A stretch of 64,000 nt of DNA from Faeciplasma sp045660445 (GTDB lineage Bacteria > Bacillota > Clostridia > Oscillospirales > Ruminococcaceae), in NCBI GenBank assembly GCA_045660445.1, contig JAZRDR010000016.1, positions 1-64,000 on the forward strand, given 5' to 3'. How positions within the stretch are numbered: position 1 is the stretch's first letter; each line of letters starts with the position of its first letter. Position numbers and translations under genes: made by a program. Below the pieces are notes generated by a model. It was not told where the DNA came from, did no database searches, and saw only the letters and a list, made by a program, of their open reading frames with translations. Below are positions 42,452 to 50,259 of this stretch, piece by piece.

Positions 42452-42991
42452 ATGGACCACTTATATGAAAAAAAGCTCTCGAGCGAGCTTATTTATGACG
42501 GTAAGATTTTAAAGCTCACCCGTGACACAGCGCTTTTGGAAAACGGCGAGACCGCTTATCGCGAGGTTGTGCATCATTCGGGCGGCGTGTGCGTTTTGCC
42601 TTTAGATGACGAGGGTAACGTTTTGTTTGTTAAACAGTTTAGATATCCGTTCGCTTCGGTTTTGCTTGAGATTCCTGCAGGCAAACGCGAGCCGGGCGAA
42701 GACCCATTAGAATGTGGAATCCGCGAGCTTTCTGAAGAGGTTGGCGCCAAGGCTGATGAGATCATCCCCCTTGGCAAGCTTTATCCCACCGTTGCCTATA
42801 ACACCGAGATCATTTATATGTATCTTGCACGCGGGCTTAGCTTCCACACTCAGCATCTTGACGAGGATGAATTTGTGGACGTTGTGAAGATCCCTTTGAA
42901 AGAGGCTTATCAGATGGTTATGCGCGATGAGATCCCCGATTCGAAAACACAGATAGCAATTTTAAAGGCTTGGGCGATAGTGAATAGTTAA
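42452..42991 (+). CDS. ADP-ribose pyrophosphatase (Nudix, NudF-like)
   Basis: 179 residues. Nudix box GKREPGEDPLECGIRELSEE followed by VGA; N-terminal strands (HSGGVCVLPLDDEGNVLFVKQF) and YLARGL match ADP-ribose diphosphatases. SD AGGAG. Probably the third gene of murC-lexA. Confidence 0.88.
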   Translation: MDHLYEKKLSSELIYDGKILKLTRDTALLENGETAYREVVHHSGGVCVLPLDDEGNVLFVKQFRYPFASVLLEIPAGKREPGEDPLECGIRELSEEVGAKADEIIPLGKLYPTVAYNTEIIYMYLARGLSFHTQHLDEDEFVDVVKIPLKEAYQMVMRDEIPDSKTQIAILKAWAIVNS

Positions 42992-43038
42992 AACATTAAA
43001 AAGCAATAAAATCCGTGCGGGGTTTTCCCGACACATAA

Positions 43039-43072
43039 AAAAAGACCATCCAATCGGATGGTCTTTTTAAAT
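43039..43072. terminator. Bidirectional terminator Nudix / rplL
   Basis: AAAGACCATCC / GGATGGTCTTT stem with A- and T-runs. Confidence 0.85.
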
Positions 43073-43089
43073 CTAACTTTAAGCTTGAA

Positions 43090-43461
43090 TTACTTGAGTT
43101 CGATAGTTGCGCCAGCAGCTTCGAGCTTTTCCTTGAGCTCGTCAGCTTCAGCCTTGGAAACGCCTTCCTTAAGAGCCTTAGGAGCAGCTTCAACTGCTTC
43201 CTTAGCTTCCTTAAGGCCGAGGCCGAGGATGTCCTTAACAGCCTTGATAACGCCCATCTTGCTGTCGCCGAAGGAAACGAGAACTACGTCGAATTCAGTC
43301 TTTTCTTCAGCAGCAGGAGCAGCACCGCCAGCAGCGGGAGCAGCAGCGATAGCAGCGGTTACGCCGAATTCTTCCTGGATTGCGTCTACGAGTTCCTTAA
43401 GTTCAAGAACGGAAAGTGCCTTAACGTCTTCTACAAATTTCAAAATCTTTTCAGAAGCCAT
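43090..43461 (-). CDS. rplL: Ribosomal protein bL12
   Basis: 123 residues. N-terminal dimerisation helices, an Ala/Pro-rich hinge (AAAPAAGGAAPAAEE) and the globular domain EKTEFDVVLVSFGDSK...IKAVKDILGLGLKEAK. Stalk protein that recruits translation GTPases. Confidence 0.96.
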   Translation of the reverse strand: MASEKILKFVEDVKALSVLELKELVDAIQEEFGVTAAIAAAPAAGGAAPAAEEKTEFDVVLVSFGDSKMGVIKAVKDILGLGLKEAKEAVEAAPKALKEGVSKAEADELKEKLEAAGATIELK

Positions 43462-43559
43462 GATATTAATCTCCTTTAAATTATGTTATTTTTTTGTTTT
43501 ATTGTGCCGTCATGCGGCGAGTGCTGCCCTATGCAGCGGTGGATTGAAGTGCTTTAATA

Positions 43560-44066
43560 TTAAGCAGCTTCTTCTTCGAGCTTGGTAGCAAGTGCATCGA
43601 GTGTTGCAGCGAGCTTCTGGATGGGGCCCTGCAAGGAACCGACGAGCTGAGCCAAAAGAACTTCCTTGGAAGGAATCTTGGACAAAGCCATAACGCCGTT
43701 TGCATCATAAACCTCAGAACCAACAAAGCCTGCCTTAAGCTTGAAGTTTTCGTGAGTTTCAGCGTACTTACCAAGGATTCTTGCTGCAGCAGTTTCGTCG
43801 TTTTCGGAAACAGCCAAAGCAGTTGTGCCGTTAAGTACGTCGGTAAGTCCTTCGTAACCGGTGTTGTTCATAGCGAATCTCAAGAGAGTGTTCTTTTCAA
43901 CGCTATACTTAACGCCAGCTTCACGAAGTTCCTTTCTGAGCTTGGTGTCGTCTTCAACGGAGATACCGCTGTAGTCAACCAACACACCGGCAACAGAGGA
44001 CTTAAGGAGTTCGCTGAGCTCCTCAACCTTAGCCTTCTTCTGGTTAAGAACCAATTCGTTGGGCAT
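43560..44066 (-). CDS. rplJ: Ribosomal protein uL10
   Basis: 168 residues from the ATG at 44066 (GAGGTGA 5 bases upstream); a GTG three codons earlier overlaps the SD. LVDYSGISVEDDTKLRKELREAG is the conserved rRNA-binding segment, and the C-terminal helix binds bL12. Preceded by an L10 leader. Confidence 0.95.
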   Translation of the reverse strand: MPNELVLNQKKAKVEELSELLKSSVAGVLVDYSGISVEDDTKLRKELREAGVKYSVEKNTLLRFAMNNTGYEGLTDVLNGTTALAVSENDETAAARILGKYAETHENFKLKAGFVGSEVYDANGVMALSKIPSKEVLLAQLVGSLQGPIQKLAATLDALATKLEEEAA

Positions 44067-44099
44067 TTTTTTCACCTCTTACAGTTAGATTTTATGCCT

Positions 44100-44230
44100 T
44101 CGTTTCGTTATATAAAGAAAAAATCCTTTTTCGCACAAAGACGCGAAGAAAGGACGTTAAAAGCATTAAACTTTTTTATCTTTTCCTCGGTGGGATTTAC
44201 TCGGCAAGCCGAAACCAACTGTCTTAAGAA
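44100..44230 (-). promoter_or_regulatory. L10 leader of rplJL
   Basis: On the minus strand GACAGTTGG and CCACCGAGGA match the conserved paired segments of the ribosomal L10 leader, where uL10-bL12 binds its own mRNA. An intrinsic terminator-like hairpin follows (GTCCTTTCTTCGCG / TGCGAAAAAGGAT, then TTTTTT; 44119-44155), which suggests transcription attenuation as in B. subtilis. Confidence 0.85.
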
Positions 44231-44244
44231 ACGATTGCATATAG

Positions 44245-44298
44245 TTTATATCACATTTCAAGCAGTTTGTCAAGCAAAACTTTCAAACTGCTTGAAAT
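44245..44298 (-). promoter_or_regulatory. rplJL promoter embedded in a 15-bp palindrome
   Basis: Minus strand TTGACA (44268-44273), 17 bases, TATAAA (44245-44250). ATTTCAAGCAGTTTG (44255-44269) and CAAACTGCTTGAAAT (44284-44298) are perfect inverted arms with a 14-base loop; the first arm lies in the spacer and touches the -35. Confidence 0.8.
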
Positions 44299-44330
44299 AA
44301 TGACCATGTTTGTGGGGGTGACCCCGATTT

Positions 44331-44364
44331 TACCCTCTGCTTTTCAAAAAGCGAGGGTGTTTGT
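44331..44364 (-). terminator. rplK-rplA terminator
   Basis: ACCCTCGCTTTTT / AAAAGCAGAGGGT stem on the minus strand, followed by AAAATCGG; T-run weak on this side. Confidence 0.55.
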
Positions 44365-44383
44365 TTAATTTTCTTGCGAAAAA

Positions 44384-45079
44384 TTAAACGCCGTACTTAG
44401 CAGTGTTAACCTTGATACCAACGCCCATTGTAGAGGAAACTACGATAGACTTAAGGTACTGGCCCTTTGCAGCAGCAGGCTTAGCCTTGATAACTGCGTC
44501 AACCAAGGTGTTGAAGTTTTCAGCAAGCTTTTCGGTTCCGAAAGAAGCCTTGCCGATGGGGCAGTGGATGATGTTAGTCTTGTCAAGACGGTATTCGATC
44601 TTACCTGCCTTTGCTTCAGCAACAGCCTTAGCAACGTCAGGAGTTACGGTACCTGCCTTAGGTGTAGGCATCAAGCCACGGGGGCCCAAAACCTTACCCA
44701 AACGACCAACAACGCCCATCATGTCGGGAGAAGCGATTACAACGTCGAAGTCGAGCCAGTTTTCCTTCATGATCTTATCAACGAATTCCAAACCGCCAAC
44801 ATATTCAGCGCCTGCTTCCTTAGCTGCTTCGTACTTGTCTTCCTTACAGAAAACGAGTGCTCTTACAGTCTTACCTGTACCGTTGGGCAAAACAACTGCG
44901 CCACGAACCTGCTGGTCAGCGTGACGGGAGTCAACACCCAAACGAATATGAACTTCGATGGTTTCATCGAACTTTGCCTTAGCATTCTGGCTAGCGAGCT
45001 CAACAGCCTCGTTAGAATCATAGAGCTTAGTCTTGTCAACGACCTTAAGGGCGTCAACATATTTCTTTCCGTGTTTCAT
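44384..45079 (-). CDS. rplA: Ribosomal protein uL1
   Basis: 231 residues from the ATG at 45079 (MKHGKKYVDALK) behind GGAGA; the longer frame to 45121 has no ribosome binding site. DETIEVHIRLGVDSRHADQQVRGAVVLP and LGPRGLMPTPKAGTVT are conserved. Binds the L1 stalk rRNA. The 123-base gap to rplK (45080-45202) holds hairpin-forming sequence possibly serving as an L1 operator. Confidence 0.95.
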   Translation of the reverse strand: MKHGKKYVDALKVVDKTKLYDSNEAVELASQNAKAKFDETIEVHIRLGVDSRHADQQVRGAVVLPNGTGKTVRALVFCKEDKYEAAKEAGAEYVGGLEFVDKIMKENWLDFDVVIASPDMMGVVGRLGKVLGPRGLMPTPKAGTVTPDVAKAVAEAKAGKIEYRLDKTNIIHCPIGKASFGTEKLAENFNTLVDAVIKAKPAAAKGQYLKSIVVSSTMGVGIKVNTAKYGV

Positions 45080-45202
45080 TATTATAAAATCTCCTTCGTA
45101 TATATAGTGGTGGCACCGCATCGCACACCTTGTGCCGATACGGTTTAGCGGAAAAGGATATTCCTCCCACTTAACACGTCCGTTATGTCGGACTAATTGC
45201 TA

Positions 45203-45628
45203 TCAATCAGCTACTACTACGCCCATTGAACGAGCTGTTCCTGCGATCATGCTCATTGCAGCTTCGACGGATGCTGCGTTGAGGTCGGGAAGCTTCTGCT
45301 CGGCAATTGCTCTTATCTGATCCTTGGTGATGGTTGCTACCTTAGTCTTGTTGGGAACACCGGAACCGCTCTCGATACCGCAAGCCTTCTTGATAAGAAC
45401 TGCAGCCGGAGGAGTCTTGGTGATGAAAGTGAACGAACGGTCAGCATATACTGTGATAACTACAGGGATGATAAGACCCATGTCGTTCTTGGTTCTTTCA
45501 TTAAAGTCCTTGGTGAATGCCATAATGTTAACGCCGTGCTGACCGAGTGCAGGGCCAACCGGGGGTGCCGGAGTTGCTTTACCGGCAGGGATCTGAAGCT
45601 TGATGATGCCTGTGACCTTCTGTGCCAT
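45203..45628 (-). CDS. rplK: Ribosomal protein uL11
   Basis: 141 residues. GKATPAPPVGPALGQHGVNIM and FTFITKTPPAAVLIKKA are diagnostic. Factor-binding centre of the 50S subunit. SD GGAGG. Confidence 0.96.
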   Translation of the reverse strand: MAQKVTGIIKLQIPAGKATPAPPVGPALGQHGVNIMAFTKDFNERTKNDMGLIIPVVITVYADRSFTFITKTPPAAVLIKKACGIESGSGVPNKTKVATITKDQIRAIAEQKLPDLNAASVEAAMSMIAGTARSMGVVVAD

Positions 45629-45733
45629 AAATTATTGACCTCCATTATTGTGGTAAAGGCGAGCCGCCATAAATTTTTTCGGCTCTCCCACTTACGCCCA
45701 TATCTTTTCGGGCGATTTTAAAACGTTTTTTGC

Positions 45734-46267
45734 TTATCCTTCAAACTTTTTAACCTGTGTTACGGAAAGTGTTGCAGGGGTTTCTCTGCCGAACATCGAA
45801 ACAACGATGTCAACAGTCTGATCTTCGAGGTTGATGGCCTTAACTGTGCCAACCCAACCGTCGAACGGTCCTCCCAAAACGGTAACCTCGTCGTCAACCT
45901 TAAAGTTAACGCTGGTTGCAACCTTTCTGACGTCAACGCCCAAGGCTGCCACTTCCTTATCGGTAAGCGGAACAGGCTTTGATCCGGGGCCGACGAAGCC
46001 GGTAACCCCTCTGGTATTTCTTACGATATACCAGGATTCGTCTGTCATTACCATTTTAACTAACACATAGCTGGGGAAAAGCTTGCTTTCAGCTTCTTTC
46101 TTATTACCCTTAGAATCGGTTTCCTCAACGATCTCGATGGGAACACGAACCTGCTGGATAGTATCGTGAAGCTTGCGGTTTTCAACAACCTTTTCAATAT
46201 TTTGCGCCACCTTGTTCTCGTAGCCGGAATAGGTGTGAACAACATACCACTTTGCGCTTTCGCTCAT
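45734..46267 (-). CDS. nusG: Transcription factor NusG
   Basis: 177 residues. NGN domain (KWYVVHTYSGYENKVAQNIE, LFPSYVLVKMVM, VRNTRGVTGFVGPG) and KOW domain (DDEVTVLGGPFDGWVGTVKAIN). Binds RNA polymerase. Order secE-nusG-rplK-rplA is standard. Confidence 0.96.
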   Translation of the reverse strand: MSESAKWYVVHTYSGYENKVAQNIEKVVENRKLHDTIQQVRVPIEIVEETDSKGNKKEAESKLFPSYVLVKMVMTDESWYIVRNTRGVTGFVGPGSKPVPLTDKEVAALGVDVRKVATSVNFKVDDEVTVLGGPFDGWVGTVKAINLEDQTVDIVVSMFGRETPATLSVTQVKKFEG

Positions 46268-46349
46268 TAACTGTCACTATCCTTTCTTAACTGCGAATTT
46301 CAGGCAGCAAGACCTGAATGCTCTTTGATGTGAGCTTTTGGGCTTGTAC

Positions 46350-46562
46350 TTAGAAAGTACCTGTCAAAAGCTTCATGATAAGACTGAATACCCAGTCTGT
46401 GCAAAAGAGTCCTGCGCCGCAAAGAAGACAAACAACCAAAACGACGCCGGTGTTGTTAAGAACCTGCTTTTTGCTGGGCCATACGACCTTCTTGGTCTCG
46501 CTGACGAGATCCTTGAAAAACTTAACGACTTTGTTAGTCTTTTTAACTTTTGTGTCGCTCAT
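46350..46562 (-). CDS. secE: Preprotein translocase subunit SecE
   Basis: 70 residues; ATG at 46562 chosen over a GTG two codons earlier. FFKDLVSETKKVVWPSKKQVL is the amphipathic helix and VVLVVCLLCGAGLFCTDWVF the single membrane helix. Confidence 0.93.
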   Translation of the reverse strand: MSDTKVKKTNKVVKFFKDLVSETKKVVWPSKKQVLNNTGVVLVVCLLCGAGLFCTDWVFSLIMKLLTGTF

Positions 46563-46577
46563 TTTCACGTCGCTCCC

Positions 46578-46727
46578 TTACTTAGTTTCTTTGTGAAGAG
46601 TGTGCTTCCTGCAGAACTTGCAATACTTGTTCATTTCAAGTCTGTCAGGGTCATTCTTCTTGTTCTTTTTGGTGTTGTAGTTTCTCTGCTTGCACTCTGT
46701 GCATGCCATAATAATCTTAACCCTCAT
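46578..46727 (-). CDS. rpmG: Ribosomal protein bL33
   Basis: 49 residues from the ATG at 46727 (AGGAGGTG 6 bases upstream): MRVKIIMACTECKQRNYNT. It keeps both CxxC pairs (CTEC, CKFC), the zinc-binding version. First gene of rpmG-secE-nusG-rplK-rplA. Confidence 0.95.
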   Translation of the reverse strand: MRVKIIMACTECKQRNYNTKKNKKNDPDRLEMNKYCKFCRKHTLHKETK

Positions 46728-46995
46728 TTTCGGCACCTCCTGACGAAATTTACGTTTTTGCGGGTAACACAAAAACGCTGTCCATCGGTCTAAGACCGAT
46801 ACCGCCCGATTTTACGGGACTGCCTCCCTCCGTGAGATCAAAGCCTGCGGCAACTGCCCGCCGCATGAATTTACACCGCCGCCACTGTGGACGATTTGCA
46901 AGTTCTTTTTGCGGTGCTATTTAAAAATAGGCGCACCAAAAAAAGACCTCGCAAAGAGGTAGAATCATCATAACACAAAGAAAACCCGCTGTCAA
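46728..46995 (-). promoter_or_regulatory. Promoter and structured 230-base leader of rpmG-secE-nusG
   Basis: Minus strand TTGACA (46990-46995), 17 bases, TATGAT (46967-46972). The transcript would begin with a short hairpin ACCTC/GAGGT (46946-46960) followed by seven T, then GGTGC/GCACC, GCGGC/GCCGC, CCCG/CGGG, ATCGGTC/GACCGAT and CGTTTTTG/CAAAAACG stems just before the ribosome binding site. No coding region is seen in 46728-47088. Confidence 0.6.
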
Positions 46996-47088
46996 GCCCT
47001 TTTTTGCTTGATTTTGCGGGTTTTTTAAGGTTTTTTCAACGTTTTTGGCGATTTTATCTCTCAGCCGGCTTTCTTATGATAAAGAAGC

Positions 47089-47775
47089 TTACTCTGTAAC
47101 CTCTTCGGTTGCGTAATCACAGCCGACGATATACCACTTGCCCTTAGATTTCATAACAAAGCAGTCAAACTCGATCACGTCTTTGCTTACCGAGCCTGCA
47201 AAGGTTGCAGTCACGGGAACCTCTAAAAAGCTGGTATATTCAAGCTCCTCGCCATATATCTCGGTATAGGAGCGCAGGAAATAGTTCACCACAACAGTTT
47301 CAGGAGCCTTGCTGTTTCCGATCTCAAGCGTCACGCTCATGTCGGCGCCGAATTCTGCAAAATAATCGGCATAAAGCTCGCTCATATACTGTTCTTTTTC
47401 ATAACCCAAGGTTTCAAGACCGGTTATATGTCCATTCGCTATCCTCTCCGGCTGGGAAGAAACGTATTTATCAAAATCGCTTTCGCAGATGGAGACAAAA
47501 TAATTCTCTATCACGGATTCATATTTGTTTCCGCCGAGGTATCCGTTTCTCCACAAAACGAAGATCACAAGCAAAGCACCCAAGGCACACATTATATAAA
47601 ATGCGCGCTTGTTCTTTTGGCGCTGCTCGTCGCTAAGCTTGGGGATATCGGGGCCTGTTTCGAACTTGCTTATCGCAGCCGCACGCGAAGCCTTTTTGTT
47701 TGGCAATTTTGTGCCGCACTCGGGACAAACGTCGCCTTCAAATCGGTTGCCGCAGTTTGTGCAGTTGTGTCTCAT
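47089..47775 (-). CDS. Zinc-ribbon membrane protein of unknown function
   Basis: 228 residues. An N-terminal zinc ribbon (CTNCGNRFEGDVCPECGTKL, residues 4-23), a basic linker, one membrane helix (about 55-73, FYIMCALGALLVIFVLW), then an extracellular alpha/beta domain of about 150 residues with a two-fold set of strands (KGKWYIVGCDYATEE at the end) resembling NTF2-like or DUF4878-type folds; that resemblance is weak. Cytosolic ribbon plus outer domain suggests a sensor or stress-related protein. Confidence 0.7.
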   Translation of the reverse strand: MRHNCTNCGNRFEGDVCPECGTKLPNKKASRAAAISKFETGPDIPKLSDEQRQKNKRAFYIMCALGALLVIFVLWRNGYLGGNKYESVIENYFVSICESDFDKYVSSQPERIANGHITGLETLGYEKEQYMSELYADYFAEFGADMSVTLEIGNSKAPETVVVNYFLRSYTEIYGEELEYTSFLEVPVTATFAGSVSKDVIEFDCFVMKSKGKWYIVGCDYATEEVTE

Positions 47776-47898
47776 AAAAACGTCCCTCCGTGCTGATAAT
47801 ATAGGATACTATTATTATAGTACGCTTTGAACGTCTTGTCAATTCAACGGTGGAACTGCTTTTGCTGATTTCTTTCCTAAAATGTTTTAAATTTAGTG

Positions 47899-47927
47899 TT
47901 TACAAAACCCAAAAGATGTGCTATAAT
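47899..47927 (+). promoter_or_regulatory. tRNA-Pro promoter
   Basis: TTTACA (47899-47904), 17 bases, TATAAT (47922-47927), extended TGTGC. Confidence 0.8.
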
Positions 47928-47942
47928 GCTTTGGCAATATAT

Positions 47943-48019
47943 CGAGGTGTGGCTCAGTTTGGTAGAGCGCCACGTTCGGGACGTGGAAGCCGCAGGTTCG
48001 AATCCTGTCACCTCGACCA
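47943..48019 (+). tRNA. tRNA-Pro(CGG)
   Basis: 77 bases. Acceptor CGAGGTG / CACCTCG, anticodon stem CCACG / CGTGG with loop TTCGGGA giving anticodon CGG, T arm GCAGG TTCGAATCCTGT-type, encoded CCA end. It reads the proline codon CCG. G follows the anticodon, the TrmD target. Confidence 0.95.
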
Positions 48020-48028
48020 GTAAAAACA

Positions 48029-48060
48029 AAAGGGGCTTTATGCCCCTTTTTGTTTTTATT
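48029..48060 (+). terminator. tRNA-Pro terminator
   Basis: AAAAGGGGC / GCCCCTTTTT stem. Confidence 0.85.
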
Positions 48061-48159
48061 TATCCAAGTTACCGATGAAGAACCTCCAGTTTGCGAAGCA
48101 AACTGCTATTTTTCGCTTTGCTGTGTTGTATTTGCAAGCATAGTGTGGGCGAAAAATTA

Positions 48160-48240
48160 GGTTCAGAATCCTGTCACACATTAAAAAAGGGGCTTTAAGC
48201 CCCTTTTGTTTTTATTTATCCAAGTTACCGATGAAAAACC
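48160..48240 (+). repeat. Decayed duplicate of tRNA-Pro 3' end and terminator
   Basis: GGTTC-A-GAATCCTGTCAC (48160-48177) copies the T-arm/acceptor 3' part of the tRNA (47995-48011) with one inserted base. The terminator stem AAGGGGC and the following TTTTTATTTATCCAAGTT and ACCGATGAA are repeated too (compare 48031-48084). The two copies are about 165 bases apart. It cannot be a functional tRNA. Confidence 0.85.
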
Positions 48241-48262
48241 GCCCAATCGGGCGGTTTTTTCT
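48237..48262 (-). terminator. Terminator of the aro operon
   Basis: AACCGCCC / GGGCGGTT stem directly after aroQ, with A- and T-runs. Confidence 0.8.
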
Positions 48263-48263
48263 T

Positions 48264-48689
48264 TTATCCTCTCACCAACATCTCCATTGCTTCCAAATAT
48301 CCCTCAAAGCCCTTGCCTTTAACGGTGGCAACGCAGGCAAGGCGGATATATGAAACCCGTCTGAAATCCTCTCTTGTGTCGGGGTCGGAAATGTGAACCT
48401 CGACCGTGGGGATGCCTACCGACTTGACCGCATCCAAAAGCGCCACGCTTGTGTGAGTGTAGGCTCCGGGATTGATGACGATGCCGTCGGCGTTGCCATA
48501 AGCCTCTTGAATCTTATCCACCAAGTCACCCTCGTGATTCGACTGATAAAGCTCGACTGTAATGTTCATCTCGTCCGCTTTTGCTTTTATCATGTTGCAG
48601 AGGTCGTTATAGGTTGCGTGGCCGTATATTTCAGGCTCGCGGATGCCGAGCATATTAAGATTCGGCCCGTTAATAACAAGAATTTTCAC
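48264..48689 (-). CDS. aroQ: Type II 3-dehydroquinate dehydratase
   Basis: 141 residues from a GTG start with GGGAGG upstream. VINGPNLNMLGIREPEIYG with the catalytic Tyr, YQSNHEGDLVDKI, NPGAYTHTSVAL and EVHISD match. Dehydrates 3-dehydroquinate (shikimate step 3). Its start overlaps the end of aroEK by 20 bases. Last gene of the operon. Confidence 0.95.
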   Translation of the reverse strand: MKILVINGPNLNMLGIREPEIYGHATYNDLCNMIKAKADEMNITVELYQSNHEGDLVDKIQEAYGNADGIVINPGAYTHTSVALLDAVKSVGIPTVEVHISDPDTREDFRRVSYIRLACVATVKGKGFEGYLEAMEMLVRG

Positions 48690-49908
48690 AAAAATCCTCC
48701 CAAATGGCTGATGCCGTTTTTTCTATATCCGTATTTTCAATGCTTTTGTCTGCAAAGCGCTCATACATCGGCTTTCTTATCTCATACATTTCTTTAAGCT
48801 TGTCGATTCCGCCTGCGGAAAGGGGTCTGCCCTTTGTCGCCAAAAGCTCTATATCGCGCCTTATTTCATATATGCGAGAGTTTTGGTGCAAAGGATAATA
48901 GTTTTCCTCTCTCGTGACAGCTCCGCCGCCGGTGATGATGATAACACCGTTTTTTCTAGAGGCTTCACGCAGCACCTCGTGCTCTATCTTTCTAAAGCCA
49001 TCCTCGCCGACTGAAGCAAATATTTCAGGAATAGGCTTGCCTGCGGCTTTAACAATCTCCTCGTCAAGCTCGATATATTCTTTTCCCGAAAGTCTTGCCA
49101 AAAGCTTGCCCACCGTGGTCTTTCCGCTTCCGGGCATTCCCACAAGAGCAATGTTTTCGTTTTGTTCCCAAAGCTTTTCGGCACATTTTTGGGAGAAATC
49201 GTCTGAAACGATGGTATCGAAGAAATATTCGTGTGCCTTTTTCGCCTGAGCCGTAAGCATCACAAGTCCGCCGATGTGCTTTATTCCCTTAGCTTCGGCG
49301 TCCATTATAAGCTTGGTGCGAAGAGGGTTGTATATAACGTCGATAACACCCTCGCACAAAGGAAAATCACTCAGCTCAACGGGAGAATTAATATAATTCG
49401 GCTTCATTCCAACGGGCGTGCAGTTGATTATAACCTCAGTGTCGGTGTGACGAGAAAGCGTTTCGGGATTATTGTCTTTTCTGCCGATTATTACTATATC
49501 CTTTGCTCCGAGGATTTCTGAACAGTATTTTGCTGTTTTCGAGGTTCCGCCGTTGCCCAAGATCATAACTTTTTTGTTTTTGATCTCTATCCCCGACTTT
49601 TTGACCATATACAAAAAGCCGTCCTTGTCAGTGTTATAGCCATAAAGCCTGCCACCGCGGTTGACAATGGTATTCACGGCACCAATAGCAAGTGCTTCTT
49701 CGGATATCTCGTCTAAAAAAGGCATTACAGCCTGCTTATAGGGGATGGTGACGTTCACGCCGCCAAGGTTTGCTTGACGCAAAAACCCCTCAAGCTCGGG
49801 TTCTTTAAGCTCATAAAGCTTATAGTCTAAGTTGCCAAGCTCGTTATGGATCGGCACCGACAAGCTGTGCGAAAGCTTTTCGCCCAAAAGACCGTAGATT
49901 TTAGACAT
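48670..49908 (-). CDS. Fused shikimate dehydrogenase-shikimate kinase
   Basis: 412 residues from the ATG at 49908 (GAGGTGA 5 bases upstream). Residues 1 to about 250 are AroE: KLSHSLSVPIHN, catalytic Lys58 (VTIPYK), Asp94 (YNTDKDGF) and the NADP loop GNGGTSKTA. Residues about 252-412 are AroK: P-loop GMPGSGKTTVGK, ELDEEIVK, FRKIEHE, GGGAV and lid Arg in KGRPLSA. One polypeptide thus reduces dehydroshikimate and phosphorylates shikimate. Fusion explains why no separate aroK is in the operon. Confidence 0.93.
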   Translation of the reverse strand: MSKIYGLLGEKLSHSLSVPIHNELGNLDYKLYELKEPELEGFLRQANLGGVNVTIPYKQAVMPFLDEISEEALAIGAVNTIVNRGGRLYGYNTDKDGFLYMVKKSGIEIKNKKVMILGNGGTSKTAKYCSEILGAKDIVIIGRKDNNPETLSRHTDTEVIINCTPVGMKPNYINSPVELSDFPLCEGVIDVIYNPLRTKLIMDAEAKGIKHIGGLVMLTAQAKKAHEYFFDTIVSDDFSQKCAEKLWEQNENIALVGMPGSGKTTVGKLLARLSGKEYIELDEEIVKAAGKPIPEIFASVGEDGFRKIEHEVLREASRKNGVIIITGGGAVTREENYYPLHQNSRIYEIRRDIELLATKGRPLSAGGIDKLKEMYEIRKPMYERFADKSIENTDIEKTASAIWEDFCENSCY

Positions 49909-49976
49909 GGATCTCACCTCTTTGTATGGAAATTCCTTCCCCTTTAAGGGAAGGATTCCTTAACATTTCACTGTTG

Positions 49977-50258
49977 CTATTTATCGTCCGAGCTTTCAAA
50001 AATAAGTTTTGCCTGATATTCGCGGCTAAGCTCAAATATAGCAGAGTATAATCTGCAAGCATAAAGCCCCATATCCTCGCCCGACTTTTCCATCACGCTC
50101 TTTAATATTTCTTGCTCGCGGGTTTCGTTAAGAATCGAAAGATTGTTTTCCTTTTTATATTCGGCAACAGCCTTCGAAAGCTCCATTCTCTCTAAAAAAA
50201 GGGGCAAAAGCTTCTCGTCGATCCCATCTATTTTATTTCTTATATCCTTTAAGTCCAT
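49977..50258 (-). CDS. Chorismate mutase (AroQ class, monofunctional)
   Basis: 93 residues, all helical. DLKDIRNKIDGIDEKLLPLFLERM with Arg and the later KAVAEYKKEN and ILNETREQEIL hold the usual active-site residues. Turns chorismate into prephenate, the substrate of tyrA upstream in the operon. Starts one base after the aroC stop. Confidence 0.9.
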   Translation of the reverse strand: MDLKDIRNKIDGIDEKLLPLFLERMELSKAVAEYKKENNLSILNETREQEILKSVMEKSGEDMGLYACRLYSAIFELSREYQAKLIFESSDDK

Positions 50259-50259
50259 T

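Noticed and set aside
48160..48240. A second tRNA-Pro gene
   Set aside because: Only the 3' part is present, with an inserted base in the T arm; no anticodon arm.
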